A stretch of DNA of 64,000 nucleotides from Bedellia somnulentella (lineage: Eukaryota > Arthropoda > Insecta > Lepidoptera > Bedelliidae), in NCBI GenBank assembly GCA_963576735.1, contig OY755188.1:1612001-1676000 (forward strand). Reading direction: 5' to 3'. Numbering within the stretch: position 1 is the first letter of the stretch; each line of letters begins with the position of its first letter. Shown here in pieces: positions 43,201-51,500 of the stretch. Below the pieces are notes generated by a model, which was not told the origin of the DNA, did no database searches, and saw nothing but the letters and a program-made list of their open reading frames with translations. Made by a program: the position numbers and the translations under genes.

Positions 43201-45345
43201 TAACTAACCTCTCAAATGATTTCTTTAAGTCACTTGGATTCACCTTATTACTTGAACCTATTAAAATAACTAAAGTAGTATTCGAGTCATATTGTTCTTT
43301 TAAAATAGAATTTATTATTTGAGAGTAACTTGCTCCGGGCATACAAGTATTTAAGATACATTGGTCTAATTCTTTGTTTAAATGATGGCCAATGTTAACA
43401 CCAAGAGAATCGGAGAAGACTAAAGTCCTCTGAGTCGACACACTTCTATTGTAGGCAAAAGTGGGCTTAACCATATTATTTCTATTTTCAGGAGATATAT
43501 CATTTATGACAGTACTTACACTGTCACACTTATTGCAAAAACCAGATAGCGTTTCTACTGTTTTTATATTTTCTTTACTTAACTCTATAATTTCTTCTAA
43601 TCCTTCTATGTAGCTTTGCATCTCTAAGTGACTATTATGATACTTTAATGTTATATCTTGAAGAGATTTTTCTAATTCTATAATCCTATTACTATCATGG
43701 CTAATTTTAACTTTATTATTGTCTAGAGAAAGTTCATAATCACTACATAGTTGTTCTAACCTATTTAACTTAAACTTCATCTCATGATGTTGACTACACC
43801 TTAGTTTATTAAGTTTTTTAACATGATTCCTTACAATTCTTTTAAGTTTAAGGTACTTTTTTAACTTTTTTGAACCTTTTATGTTCACAATAGGTAGGGG
43901 TTTTTCTCCCTTTACCGGAGTAGTTAAGTCTATAGTTGGCATATGAATAATACTATCATACATGTGCTGTAGCATAATTGAGTTCTCCTCAGATTTGTTA
44001 CTCCTTAATGTATGATCGACATGATTCTTCTCATACAGGCCGCCGGGTGTTCTCGCCGGGCAGTGTCGGGCAGTGTGTATTACGATGTTAAAGAACACAC
44101 TCATTATGAAATGGCAATAGTTACTTCCAACAAATAAAAATTTAAGTACCTCTGTGACATTTGGATGTTTGAAAGAGTATCACTAATGATTTATCTTATT
44201 TTCCTTCGCTACTTATATTCGTGCCCATTATTATTATTGGCGCAGGTAGGCTGAGACTATCGATCGCCATTTTGTTCGTGACAAATTATCTTTCTTTCCT
44301 CACATTAATTAATATATTATTCAAATAAATTTGACTCTTTCCATTTCAAATATTTTAATTTTAAGGTTGAAGAAAATTCGGGTATACTGGCAATAGGAGA
44401 CACATTTACAGAAGCTGAGAAGTGTGGATTAGAATTCATTACACCATTTTCGTTGCCACCAACTACAATTCCAATTAAGAAAAAGTCTGGAATACGAGAG
44501 ATCTTAGCGACTAGGTATTTATGGCTAAGAATATTATTTTTGAACTGAAAAACAAGTCATTAAATAAAATTTATATCATTAATGTTTAACTAGGCATCTT
44601 TATTTTATGCTAGTAGATGTTCTGACACGTGTAACATATAAAGTCTTTCCAGTAGCGTTGGTTTGTATTCATCATTATCATCTTCCACAAAACGTTCCAG
44701 TTATTGTTAAACATTTACTAGAAGAGATAGATTAATATTGTTTATTATTCCAATATCTTTATAGACTCCGATGGCTTCGTGAAATTGGTATTTTCAACAA
44801 AGTGAAGAGAGTGTGGTATCCTCCGAGACCGAAATGCAACAGCAATGCCAACTTCATGACCGTTGGTCTGCGAGACATACAGTCAGCCATCTTTGTTTTA
44901 CTTATTGGAGTTGTAATTTCTATCATCGTTCTTGTTATTGAAATCATTTATGATAAAGTAAGTAAATGTTTTATATAATAAATAAAGGATAAACAAATAA
45001 TAAACCCCAAATGAGGTTTTCATGAAAAAAAACATTCTAAATGCTTAATATATTGGAGGTATATATTAGGATATAGTAAGAAATAAGTAGTGTAATGATG
45101 AAAGTTTGAGAGATTCATAAACCTGAAAGTCAAAGAAGTTTGCCTGACCATACAAATTGGCTATCAATAACCACTGCCAGTCAAAAAACGTTTAAATTCA
45201 ACCTTTTTCCTAACACAACATATACCTATTCATAACTTGCTTAAAATACATATTGACGGCATTTTTCTATTATTTTCAGATCCAAGAAAGAGCAAAAACA
45301 AAAATTAAGGCACCAAAAACTGCGAAATTGGTTTACTACGAATAA
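22247..45345 (+). CDS. Ir75: ionotropic receptor, IR75 type, gene 1 (complete, 12 exons)
   Basis: Exons: 22247-22328, 27142-27302, 31068-31228, 33020-33170, 35986-36107, 36689-36856, 37425-37645, 38235-38443, 38785-38910, 44366-44514, 44765-44957, 45280-45345. All junctions are GT..AG and in frame, total 1809 bases, 602 residues plus TAA. Exon 1 encodes a signal-peptide-like start (MEVINFIISYF) and was placed by its match to exon 1 of the next gene. Exons 2-4 form the short N-terminal domain of divergent insect receptors. Exons 5-7 carry ligand-binding lobe S1 (FKGWDD, RPDRMEQMHYVSDGY, then IFRQPRQSS with the usual ligand-contact Arg). M1 is at about 306-326, the pore loop ends in GIICQQG (~355), M2 contains SLFLFISYSAKIVSLLQ (~375-391), S2 is in exons 8-11, M3 is at about 558-580 and the tail is short. 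The family forms acid- or amine-gated cation channels in olfactory cilia with a co-receptor such as IR8a. The exact IR75 subclade is not resolved. Confidence 0.92.
23192..24871 (+). mobile_element. hAT-family DNA transposon relic
   Basis: A perfect 8-bp target duplication CTACCCAC (23184-23191 and 24872-24879) flanks matching ends TAGAGTTTCCC / inverse TAGGGTTTCTC. Eight-base duplications and such ends are hAT hallmarks. It interrupts a SINE-B copy. Its only coding trace is at about 23478-23580, reading ENERVFSLSGNFVTKIRNRL, the conserved dimerisation motif at the C-terminus of hAT transposases. That trace then runs into an inverted duplication (23543-23605). It also carries TCGAG-rich palindromic sub-repeats near both ends. 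Non-functional. Confidence 0.85.
23478..23580 (+). pseudogene. hAT transposase C-terminal fragment
   Basis: SAKLTSTENERVFSLSGN..TKIRNRLSDD is read on the plus strand. The SxxxERVFSxxG..xxxRxxL pattern is the hAT dimerisation domain. It is truncated on both sides; no DDE catalytic residues are found in the rest of the element. Confidence 0.75.
24930..25535 (+). mobile_element. LINE 3' fragment, CR1/L2 group
   Basis: The plus frame reads QKRAIRAIYNLRSRDSLREF, LPCQYIYENIMYVRNNQ and NTSFMGLCVKMYNKIPEDIL and ends in TPKL with a stop near 25411. A 3' UTR to an ATTTTATTTTA tail follows. It is similar to, but clearly diverged from, the RT C-terminus of the LINE at 39437-40810. Confidence 0.72.
25570..25945 (+). 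repeat. SINE-A, complete copy
   Basis: tRNA-derived head with A box TAGCCCAGTGG and B box GTTCAAATCCTGGG. The body has TGGTTGTTAACGGTGAGG, ACATGGCTGAGTTGTAC and GTGGGTACTCTGAACACC. The 3' end CTCTGCCAACCCCTTCGG...CGGCGTGAACG is followed by a TTATGC-type tail. Confidence 0.85.
26673..26920 (-). repeat. SINE-B, full copy
   Basis: Well kept. AAACAAGAT occurs just outside both ends, a likely target duplication. Confidence 0.9.
27393..27630 (-). repeat. SINE-A, head missing
   Basis: Tail and body are well kept from CACGCCGAATATCCCCG to CCATGATAAATTC. The copy then stops where an RTE 3' fragment begins. Confidence 0.8.
27631..27845 (-). repeat. RTE 3' fragment
   Basis: Nearly identical to the RTE end: VEGNVSRGRPRRTHLDQIEN, RACMKRLMDVNEAREVCQDR. 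Joined to a SINE-A at 27630. Confidence 0.88.
28006..28350 (-). repeat. SINE-A, diverged copy
   Basis: GCCGTTAATCCCCAAAGGGATGG tail, CAGCCATGTGGGTTTCC body and a decayed head ending in GAGCTATCAAGG. Confidence 0.7.
29152..29540 (+). repeat. RTE 3' fragment
   Basis: Starts at about RTE 14710 (RLCDRVRNSVIREKC) and runs to TGGCGCGAGTATATG(TATG)n with small deletions. Confidence 0.85.
29540..29880 (+). repeat. SINE-B copy followed by an inverted decayed piece
   Basis: 29540-29735 reads forward (CTAGCACTAACCCATTTC ... CTACCCCTTCC). From 29738 the inverse tail starts (ACTCACAGCTATAAATCCC) and decays by about 29880. Confidence 0.7.
30201..30273 (+). ncRNA. tRNA-like Pol III unit (repeat C, unit 1)
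   Basis: 73 bases with acceptor stem GACACTG/CAGTGTC, D-arm GCTC..GAGC, T-arm GCGGG TTCGAAC CCCGC, A box TAGCTCAGTTGG and B box GGTTCGAACCC. The anticodon arm does not form a normal 5-bp stem with a 7-base loop (best is 4 bp with an 8-base loop), so no anticodon is assigned. Probably a Pol III-transcribed tRNA-like head and not a working tRNA. In this copy the T-run after it is broken by extra A's. Confidence 0.6.
30518..30590 (+). ncRNA. tRNA-like Pol III unit (repeat C, unit 2)
   Basis: Same 73-base unit as at 30201 with GGG in place of GAG in the anticodon region. It is followed at once by GAAATTTTTC, a Pol III terminator-like T5 run. Confidence 0.6.
31425..31530 (-). repeat. SINE-B, 3' half
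   Basis: CACTCACAGCTATAAATCCC to GTGGGGAAAAGATGGTA, then cut at the LINE fragment. Confidence 0.75.
31535..32060 (+). mobile_element. LINE 3' fragment related to the one nested in the RTE
   Basis: The frame contains VRTTFAQRFVSFLAPLVFNKLV, IIKSTAREAKQAVTKHLL and TTEELLMTNK with a stop at 31845. A CACACA-rich 3' UTR follows. The block pairs with TRTTFAQRFPSFLSPFLFNKLV at 11645-12109. Confidence 0.7.
32305..32425 (-). repeat. SINE-B, 5' half
   Basis: GTGTCCAACCTCATCGCCC to GGGGTAGTGCTATTCTAATCC. Confidence 0.7.
32435..32870 (-). mobile_element. LINE RT core fragment, RTE-like
   Basis: The minus strand shows VEYEKAFDSMERCATLELL, RLQDQSTNPIQLQRGVRQG, DVISPKLFTAALEDVL, then a frame shift before a readable RFADDIVVMA. 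Truncated on both sides. Lies in intron 3 of gene 1. Confidence 0.7.
33184..33545. repeat. two opposed SINE-B copies
   Basis: 33184-33400 is a full minus copy. 33413-33545 is a plus copy from GTCGTAAGAGGCGACC to CAACTTCCAAAAG. Together they could form an inverted-repeat hairpin in gene 1 intron RNA. Confidence 0.75.
33744..34180 (+). mobile_element. 3' fragment of the esterase-LINE family
   Basis: Starts in the last codons of ORF2 (KAMLLKKSYYGVQDILNDKD) and continues through a 3' UTR that parallels 39050-39480 in inverse orientation, to a TTTTGACTTG end. 5' truncated. Confidence 0.8.
34190..34865. other. gene 1 intron sequence with a GC-rich segment
   Basis: 34560-34760 is unusually GC-rich with many CG dinucleotides (GCCGCCCGCCGCCCGC, GCGCGCGCC) in an AT-rich intron. 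An open frame there (77 codons) looks accidental. Similar CG-rich segments are at 26100-26200 and 35410-35510; all three may be pieces of one element. Confidence 0.4.
34868..35112 (-). repeat. SINE-B, full copy
   Basis: ACTCACGGCTATAAATCCC to GACACGACACGGC, moderately diverged. Confidence 0.85.
35520..35784 (+). pseudogene. Tc1-like transposase C-terminal relic
   Basis: HDNARPHPARVVRQTLAAAN is followed, in another frame, by SRDLNPIEHAWDMLRKALPH and a stop at 35784. These are the second Asp and the Glu blocks of the DDE domain. Spacing between them is about 34 residues once the shift near 35600 is allowed for, as in Tc1 elements. No ends or first Asp block were found. Lies in intron 4 of gene 1, beside a GC-rich stretch (35410-35500). 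Confidence 0.72.
36285..36502. mobile_element. repeat C copy, 12-bp duplication
   Basis: Direct repeat TCTATTTTTTAT at 36273-36284 and 36503-36514. It starts TCATAAATAAAAG and ends AACATTAAATTA. The inverse tRNA-like unit (36324-36396) is followed by a T-run and then the right-hand half without a second unit. Lies in intron 5 of gene 1. Confidence 0.82.
36324..36396 (-). ncRNA. tRNA-like Pol III unit (repeat C)
   Basis: Inverse orientation. The acceptor stem carries one change (CAGTATC against GACACTG) and the A box reads TATCTCAGTTGG; the B box is intact. Confidence 0.5.
39437..42880 (-). pseudogene. LINE ORF2 endonuclease-RT, broken by TRIM and a frameshift
   Basis: The endonuclease part lies at about 42846-41914: LVHQNIQSL, ILCLTEHWL, CVYRPPKGN, CGDFNVDLLG, and SITSDHKGQF with the catalytic SDH. 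It has no good ATG before HQNIQ. The TRIM element at 41339-41913 interrupts the linker, which resumes as SYNFNQDFIIYVRN. A 1-base length change near 40858 shifts the frame just before the RT. The RT part (40810-39437) shows NYRPISFLPVLSKVFEKIM, FCDLTKAFDCV, MGVPQGSILGPLLF, MFADDTSLIF (ADD at 40262-40270) and TKFLGIIIDSKL, and ends in KDPTRT. Except for these two lesions the frame is intact, so the copy is fairly young but cannot make a full protein. Confidence 0.85.
41339..41913 (-). mobile_element. TRIM-like miniature LTR retroelement
   Basis: Two direct repeats of 159 bp (41339-41497 and 41755-41913), near-identical by eye, each run TGTGG...CCACA. They flank a 257-bp interior without coding capacity. 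Flanking 4-bp duplication GACT: 41335-41338 and 41914-41917. The orientation is minus, because just inside the right-hand LTR the minus strand reads TGGTGACCCCCGACA, a primer-binding-site-like string starting TGG, and just before the left-hand LTR it reads a purine tract AGGAGGGGAG. It must borrow proteins from an autonomous LTR element; the PBS style suggests BEL/Pao-like partners, which is inference. Confidence 0.82.
42953..44104 (-). CDS. LINE ORF1: coiled coil plus SGNH hydrolase-like domain
   Basis: 383 codons are open. The first about 25 residues are probably flanking MITE sequence, so the true start may be MLQHMYDS (about residue 44). Residues about 75-190 are Lys/Glu-rich with heptad-like spacing (IIELEKSLQDITLKYH, EGLEEIIELSKENIK), suggesting a coiled coil. 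Residues about 228-330 resemble an SGNH esterase: LVFSDSLG matches block I with the Ser nucleophile, CMPGASYSQI resembles block II, and VILIGSSNKV occupies block III where GxND is usual. Esterase ORF1 proteins are known in CR1-type LINEs, where they are thought to bind RNA or membranes. The changed block III (Ser-Asn for Asn-Asp) makes activity uncertain. Confidence 0.7.
   Translation of the reverse strand: MSVFFNIVIHTARHCPARTPGGLYEKNHVDHTLRSNKSEENSIMLQHMYDSIIHMPTIDLTTPVKGEKPLPIVNIKGSKKLKKYLKLKRIVRNHVKKLNKLRCSQHHEMKFKLNRLEQLCSDYELSLDNNKVKISHDSNRIIELEKSLQDITLKYHNSHLEMQSYIEGLEEIIELSKENIKTVETLSGFCNKCDSVSTVINDISPENRNNMVKPTFAYNRSVSTQRTLVFSDSLGVNIGHHLNKELDQCILNTCMPGASYSQIINSILKEQYDSNTTLVILIGSSNKVNPSDLKKSFERLVNLNVRKIIISDFLYSKHLSYKVNTRIYKLNMLLYNLTLGYRQKIVNFNTNNYIKKSLMTKSTLKVPDYSKKRLAMLLASNIV
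44240..44285 (-). repeat. RTE 3' end scrap
   Basis: GCAGGTAGGCTGAGACTATCG, inverse of the RTE end. Gene 1 intron 9. Confidence 0.5.
44977..45038. mobile_element. minimal repeat C copy (62 bp)
   Basis: AATAAATAAAGG at the start and AATAAACCCCAAATGAGG...AACATTCT at the end, with the whole centre missing. Flanked by AAATGTTTTATAT / AAATGCTTAATAT, a 13-bp repeat with two differences. Only the two ends of the family remain. Lies in intron 11 of gene 1. Confidence 0.6.
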
Positions 45346-45567
45346 TTAAAAGCACCATTACAATCTTTTTAGCACATTAAAAATTAGCAACTAAATGCAA
45401 TTATAGTAGTCAATGTTCAGGACAAAGACAAATCAAGTTTCAGTAGAAAATTACAAAGTCAACACTAACGGAACTATGTAGCCACTTTTCGTCTTTAACC
45501 ACAAAGCAAATTTAATAGCCTTTAAAGGCTGTAACTATGTTCGTTTAACCTCACTTAGCTTTTCAAT
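45346..45567 (+). promoter_or_regulatory. 222-bp spacer between the two receptor genes
   Basis: This spacer must hold the 3' end of gene 1 and the promoter of gene 2. ATTAAA, a common variant polyadenylation signal, occurs at 45345-45350 and 45376-45381. I see no clear TATA box before the gene 2 ATG. Such a short gap makes read-through or shared transcription possible. Confidence 0.45.
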
Positions 45568-48500
45568 ATGGATTTGACACATTTTGTGTCGAAGTTTTAT
45601 GCGGCGCGATATATTCATTTTGTTAGTGTATTTCTTTGCTGGACCTCACGTAAGTTTTATTATGAATTTGAATTTTATTATCACTTAGTTTTTTTACATT
45701 GACATCAACTTAATAATCCTTTTTCGTTACTTGATTCAATCGCATGGTTTATTACATCAAATAAATATAAAGAAATTTCAAAACACTCAATAAAATCAAG
45801 CTTTAAACAGTGATAAATTCATCTATTTGCTCCCTGTTTTACTGTACCTGTATTATACGAGGTGTCAAAGTTAATTAAATATTTTTAATTGTAAAAAAAT
45901 AATATTATTTTAGGGCGGTTTATGTGAATGAGAATCCGTCCCCAAAGATCCTTAACTCGATCCGCAATATAAAATTATGTTAGGGAAGATATTTCGCAAC
46001 TACTATACAATGCCGCTAACTTAAAACCCTATCGGCAGAATATATAAAATATGTAATTATTATAAGAGCTTAACAAACTTGGTTACAGTCTGGTTCATAA
46101 ATAGCCACAACCCTTGCAACGTTGCTTCCCGGAATGGTTACTGATATCCGGCTGACGAGATAAGAGAGAGTATGTAATGTGCTTGCCGATGTTTTTGAAT
46201 GAAAATTTAGCCTCTAAGCCAAGGACCTCTCGCCTCGACTGTGATCGGGACAAAAATAAAATTTGTTATTAAGGCAATAGCTCAGCTATGATAGTCCAAT
46301 GGGTAGAATGACCGCCCGTCAATACATATGTGTGGTTAATTAATCATGGTTGTTAACGGTGAGGAAAAACATCGCGAGCAAACCTACATGGCCAAGTTGT
46401 ACTCAGTCATTTGGCAGTGTTTTCATAGCAATATGCCTGTCCCCGACCACGTGTGTACACTTTCAAAGGAAAACATGGGTGTTCTAAACACCGGGTGACG
46501 ATGTACGGCGGTCCCATACGGCGTGAACGCTTGAGTTTTAGTAACAACTTAAAATTCTCGACTACCTATATAACATATACTCACATACATACATATACTC
46601 ACGGCTATAAATCCCTAGATGGGGTAGCCAGAGCTAAGGAATGAGAAATTCTTCAGCCACCTTTGGAAAGTAGAGTGGGGGAAAAGATGGTAAAATAAAG
46701 GTTGTTGGTGATGGGTCTCCAACCGCATCGCCTAAAAATCCCTTTAAAGCCCCAATACCGTAAGTCGCCTCTTACGTACACCCATCGGAAGAATTGGGGT
46801 AGTGCTATTCTAAGCCGACACTACACAGCTAAATAAATACCTATATAATTCATACTAATTACATCTACATATTTTCAGATGAACTACAACAGTTCCAAAA
46901 AGAGGCATCCAATTATAATATAAGAACCAACGTTGTTCAAGATTTCCTCAGCTATGAGTTTTCTCCGGAAGGTCTTTTGTTTCAGCAAGGAGTAGTGCTC
47001 GATGTGGGATGTGAGGATTCAGTTGTTGTTATTCAAAAGGTACAAAAAATATAGTGCTTTTGCTGTGTAATTGCAGTTAGCCATGACTAGGAACAATTTT
47101 CTTTTAAGCGCTTTTTCTTTAATTTCCTTGACGAATAATCGCAACGCAACTGGAAATTTGTCATTGTCTTTGACATTTGACATGGAGGTTGTTGCCAAAA
47201 AATGCGCACCCAAAATATTTTATTTTTTATAGGTTTCACAGTCCCGCGCATTCAATTACCGCCACTTATGGCTGCTAATTGATAACAATCCATACAACGA
47301 GTCCAATATTTTAACGATTCTGTCTGACGCTGCTGTATTGCCTGACTCTGATGTCACCTGGCTGTCCATTGGGAATACTTCTGAAGTTTACAGGTGCTTA
47401 TGTTACATACAAACATATACTCACAGTTATTAATCCCGAAAAGGGGTAGCCAGAGCTTTAGAGCTAGAAACTCCTCAGCCACATTTGGCAGTTGATATGA
47501 TATGTTATTAATACATAAATACGATATATCAACAGTTGCTATTGCCAGTTAAATTCCATTCAAATTTTATCAATACCATATTATATATTACCCAATGAAA
47601 TTAAAATAATAACGCCATAAATACGCTTCATGCGGTCAATGACAATTCATACTAATATTATAAATGGGAAAGTGAGTTTGTTTGTTTGTTTGTTCCGCTT
47701 TCACGCCGTAAATACTGAACCGATTGCTTTGAAATTTTTCAGACGTGTAGTTAGAAGTCTAAATTAAATAATAGGGTACTTTTTATCCCGGAAAAAATAT
47801 GTTCCCACGGGAAATCAAAAATATTGTTTGCTTACTAAATGCATTGGAGATGGCGCTGTGTATCGTTTAAAACAACGTAAAATATTGTAAACTAATATAA
47901 AAATCAAAATTTAGAAGCTTAATGGTACGGTAATGCATCCCCAAAAATAAGGAACTCTTGAGCCATGATGTACTATTTTTTTATCGTATACATTTTTTTT
48001 TACATCTACTTATATTGCAAACGAATATTAACATGTAAATATAGAAACTAAATGAAACGACGACGATTCCTTGAAACTAAGGAATCCGCAAGAGTTCTCA
48101 TAGGAACATCAAAAAACCTTAACTCATATATGGCTCAAAATATTGCAGCGATTATTTTTATCATCGATGGAATTCACATCAGACACTTTGTTAATGTTCA
48201 TTTTGGAATCATTTGGGTTTCATCAATTTAAATGACAAATTTGTTTATCAATAGTAAGACTAATGTGAAATAAAGCGTAATAAAAATTTGACACCGCCCC
48301 GGTAACGTCTCCGTGGCGTAGCGGTATAACTAACTACTATGAATATTTAATTAGAACTATTATGAATCAATCGTCCCGGGTTCGTATCTCAGGTAATTCA
48401 AGCTTTTTGTAAAAAAAATTTTTGTCAGCTTAAAATAACACTATATATAATAATAACAAGCACTATCCCTTCAATTTAGCGATTATTTTGGAAGGAGATC

Positions 48501-51500
48501 CACCACTAATCATCCCTATATTGCCGAGCAATCGCTGCAAGCTCTCCCACTATCACCAACGGTCAGTGTAGGGGGCAGCACCGGGCCGTCGCCGCAGCGC
48601 CAAACTACTATCCGTATCTGTACTTACTAGAGATATTCTCATTTCTGAACATAAAAACTTGGTATATTTGTTTCATGATTCTTATGAACAATTAAAAAGG
48701 AATTTTTGGAACTCATCCCCTAACGGGTTGATATAGCAAATGAAAGTTAATATAGAGTTTTTTTACATTTTATAATAAAACTTGGTGCGATTGAATTTAT
48801 GAAATCCAACTATCAATCATTCATGAATATATGCTAACAACCATAAATTCCATAAAAGGGTGGCCATAGCTTCGGAGATACTAATTCTTCATCCAATTTT
48901 GGAAATATATTGATAAAAGATAGGTTAATAGAGGTTGTTAGTGATGGGTCACAAACTGCATCGCCCAACAATCACTTAAAAAGCCTCAATGTCCTTTATG
49001 TCATTTACAACGCCCGCGGGATTATAAATATAAAAAACAGAAGTTGAGACAGTGTTTCGGTATTTTGGTATTATGTAAACTGGATGCAAAAAATGAAGTC
49101 CACGCGGACGAAGTCGCGGGGCAAAAAGCTAGTACATAATATAATTTAAAAAGCAACAGTATTACAGCGCTTCAGTGAGTTAGTGTTGTTTCACCAGATC
49201 CTTGAACACATTAAGTGAGTTAGCCAATCGCACCTCCACAGGAAGTGCGTTCCACAATTGCACAGCGTGTACAGAAAAAGAGGAGCCACAGAAATTGGTT
49301 AAATGAGAAGGAATAGTTAATTGAAGATTATGATATGAACGTAAATTAAGGTTATGGGAAGAAGAGAGGAATTGAAAACGTTCTTTTAGATAGAAAGGGG
49401 TGGCAGGATTGAACAAGATAGAGTACAGAAGAGACAACGTATGCGCATTTCGGCGGAGGCGAATAGGAAGCCACTTAAGTTTAGTACGATAAACAGACAC
49501 GTGATCATTCTTACGCAATCCAAAAACAAACCTGATGCATAAGTTTTGGAGACTCTCTAGTTTAATTAGTTGTTCTTCCGTTAAATCAAGATAATTGGTA
49601 TCAGCGTAATCCAAAATTGGAATAGCAGTAGGTAGGAAATTACGCAGTCTTCTGAGGGAGCCCGCTGACGCAAACATCCTTCGGCTTAACAATTCTTATT
49701 GGGGTACCCAAGATAAATTGCAATCAATCATAATGCCTAAGTTCCTTACCACAGGGCTAAAAGGGATTGATGTTCCGTCAAATAACACAGGTGACAGTGA
49801 TTTGTAATCAATCCTAGAAATCATTCGAGAACTACCAACTATTAATATTTATGATTTATTTGGATTGCCTGTTAGCCCATATGCCTCACTCCATCGCATA
49901 ATGCGCTCCAGATCACCATTAATCAGGCAAATGGACATATTCAATTGATCAAGATTTGCTTGTGTGTAAATTCGAAGATCATCTGCATAAAGGTGGTAGG
50001 AAGAAGTGAGTTGATGAGAAATACAATTAATAAATATAGCAAATAATAGAGGAGACAACACACCACCCTGTGGAACACCGCCGATTAAAACACATAACGG
50101 AGAATAAGAATCTTCGATGCGAATGCGCTCCCGTCGCCCCTGTAGATAACTACGAAACCAGTCAATTACCGTTGGAGATATGTTAAGAGAACGAAGCAAA
50201 GCCAATAATATATCAAAATCAACAGTATTAAATACGCTACTAAAGTTAAGCAGTGATAGAACAGTCAGTAATCCCTTGTCGATTTCCAAACGTATTCCAT
50301 CAGTAATTTTAACCAAAGCTGTAACGGTACTGTGGGAAGGGCGACAACCAGATTGGAAAGGATTGAGTAGATCATTTTTAGTCAGGAAATCATTTAATTG
50401 TCTATGTACAAGTCGTTTAAGGACTTTAGAAAGGAAACTATATGTTGCCGCTTTACTTGAATCCTACAACTATTTAGAATACTTATAGATTTATCAATTT
50501 TACAGAATAAATAAAAATGAGCCGCTAAAAATATCTGGGCTAGACATCGACATTGATAGTTCAGTAACCGAATTGTCAGAATATTGGACCCAAAGACCAA
50601 CTCATGTTAAAAGAAGAAAAAATTTAGAAGGAGTCATCGTAAAAGCAGGAATCATTGTAAGTATCTGATTATTTGACTATTTCGTTATCTCTGTTTTTGT
50701 CGTATGAATGAACTATTTTTTGTATTAACTAGTCTGCTTCCCACTGCTGGGCAAAGGCCTCACAATTTTGAGCCCAAAAATCCCTGTTCAAAGCTGTACT
50801 AAACTACCCTGGATCGAATTTGTCCAGGTCATCCCTCCATCTCCTCCTGGGCCTTCTCCTACGCCGGTGTCCATCTGTTTGCACCCATTCCGTTGCGGTT
50901 TTAGTTATAATTTCCGGGTGCATTCGACAGATCCACTTGAGTTTGGCAGTTTGAACTCCTACATCAGCGATCCCAATTTTTGAGCGCAATGTGCTGTTTC
51001 GCATTTGTGCAATTGACACCCAGAATACTGCGCTCCATTGCTCGCTGGTAAACCTCAGTTTGGACTTTTGACGTTCAGTCAATGACCACGTTTGTGCACC
51101 GTAAGTTAGGATTGGCAGGATGCACATGTCGACAAGTTTGCGCTTCAGGGTTAACGGAAAGATACCTTTCATCAGCTTTTTCATGGACCAGTAGCTCTTC
51201 CAGGCTTTCGAAACATGTCGTTCGATTTCTTTGTCCTGCCTGTTTTCGAAGGATACTATCTGGCCCAAGTAGATATACTCGTCGACGTACTGTATTTCCT
51301 GCCCATTGACAACTACCTTAGGCTTTGCGCCGTTAGTCATTAGTTGTGTTTTTGACCGCTTCATCTTCAGTCCAACCTCAAGGATAGCAGTGCTCAGTTT
51401 TTGGAGCATTTTCAGGAGTGATGATGAATGAACTAATGGATCCGGGAAACTTTAGAGGCCGAAGAGTCATGGATCCCAAAACTAAGATGGTTAAACTCTA

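Larger units (their letters stand above)
39050..44028 (-). mobile_element. near full-length LINE with SGNH-esterase ORF1 (CR1/L2 group)
   Basis: The order on the minus strand is ORF1 (44104-42953), endonuclease, RT and a 3' UTR ending near 39050 in repeated TTTGACTTT/T-rich sequence. Flanks are similar (TCATACAGG near 44030, TCATACATAGG near 39050), consistent with an imperfect target duplication. It fills the intron between exons 9 and 10 of receptor gene 1. A 3' fragment of the same family lies at 33744-34180 and a more distant relative at 24930-25535. Confidence 0.85.
38984..44103. mobile_element. TTAA-flanked MITE split by the LINE
   Basis: Left piece 38984-39050 (GCGCAATACACACTG...CCGCCGGGC) and right piece 44028-44090 (the inverse of AATACACACTGCCCG...). 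TTAA lies just outside each end, as in piggyBac-type elements. The LINE lies in its middle. The end repeats are short and imperfect, so this is tentative. Confidence 0.45.
47647..49132 (+). mobile_element. Helitron-like element with nested repeats
   Basis: Starts TCATACTAATATTATAAATG after T, passes the typical (GTTT)n and CTGAACCGATTG block, and ends in a short hairpin CGCGGACGAAGTCGCG followed by CTAG and T. These ends match lepidopteran non-autonomous Helitrons. Inside are a tRNA-like SINE piece (48305-48405) and a decayed SINE-B (48826-49020). It lies in intron 3 of receptor gene 2. Confidence 0.65.
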
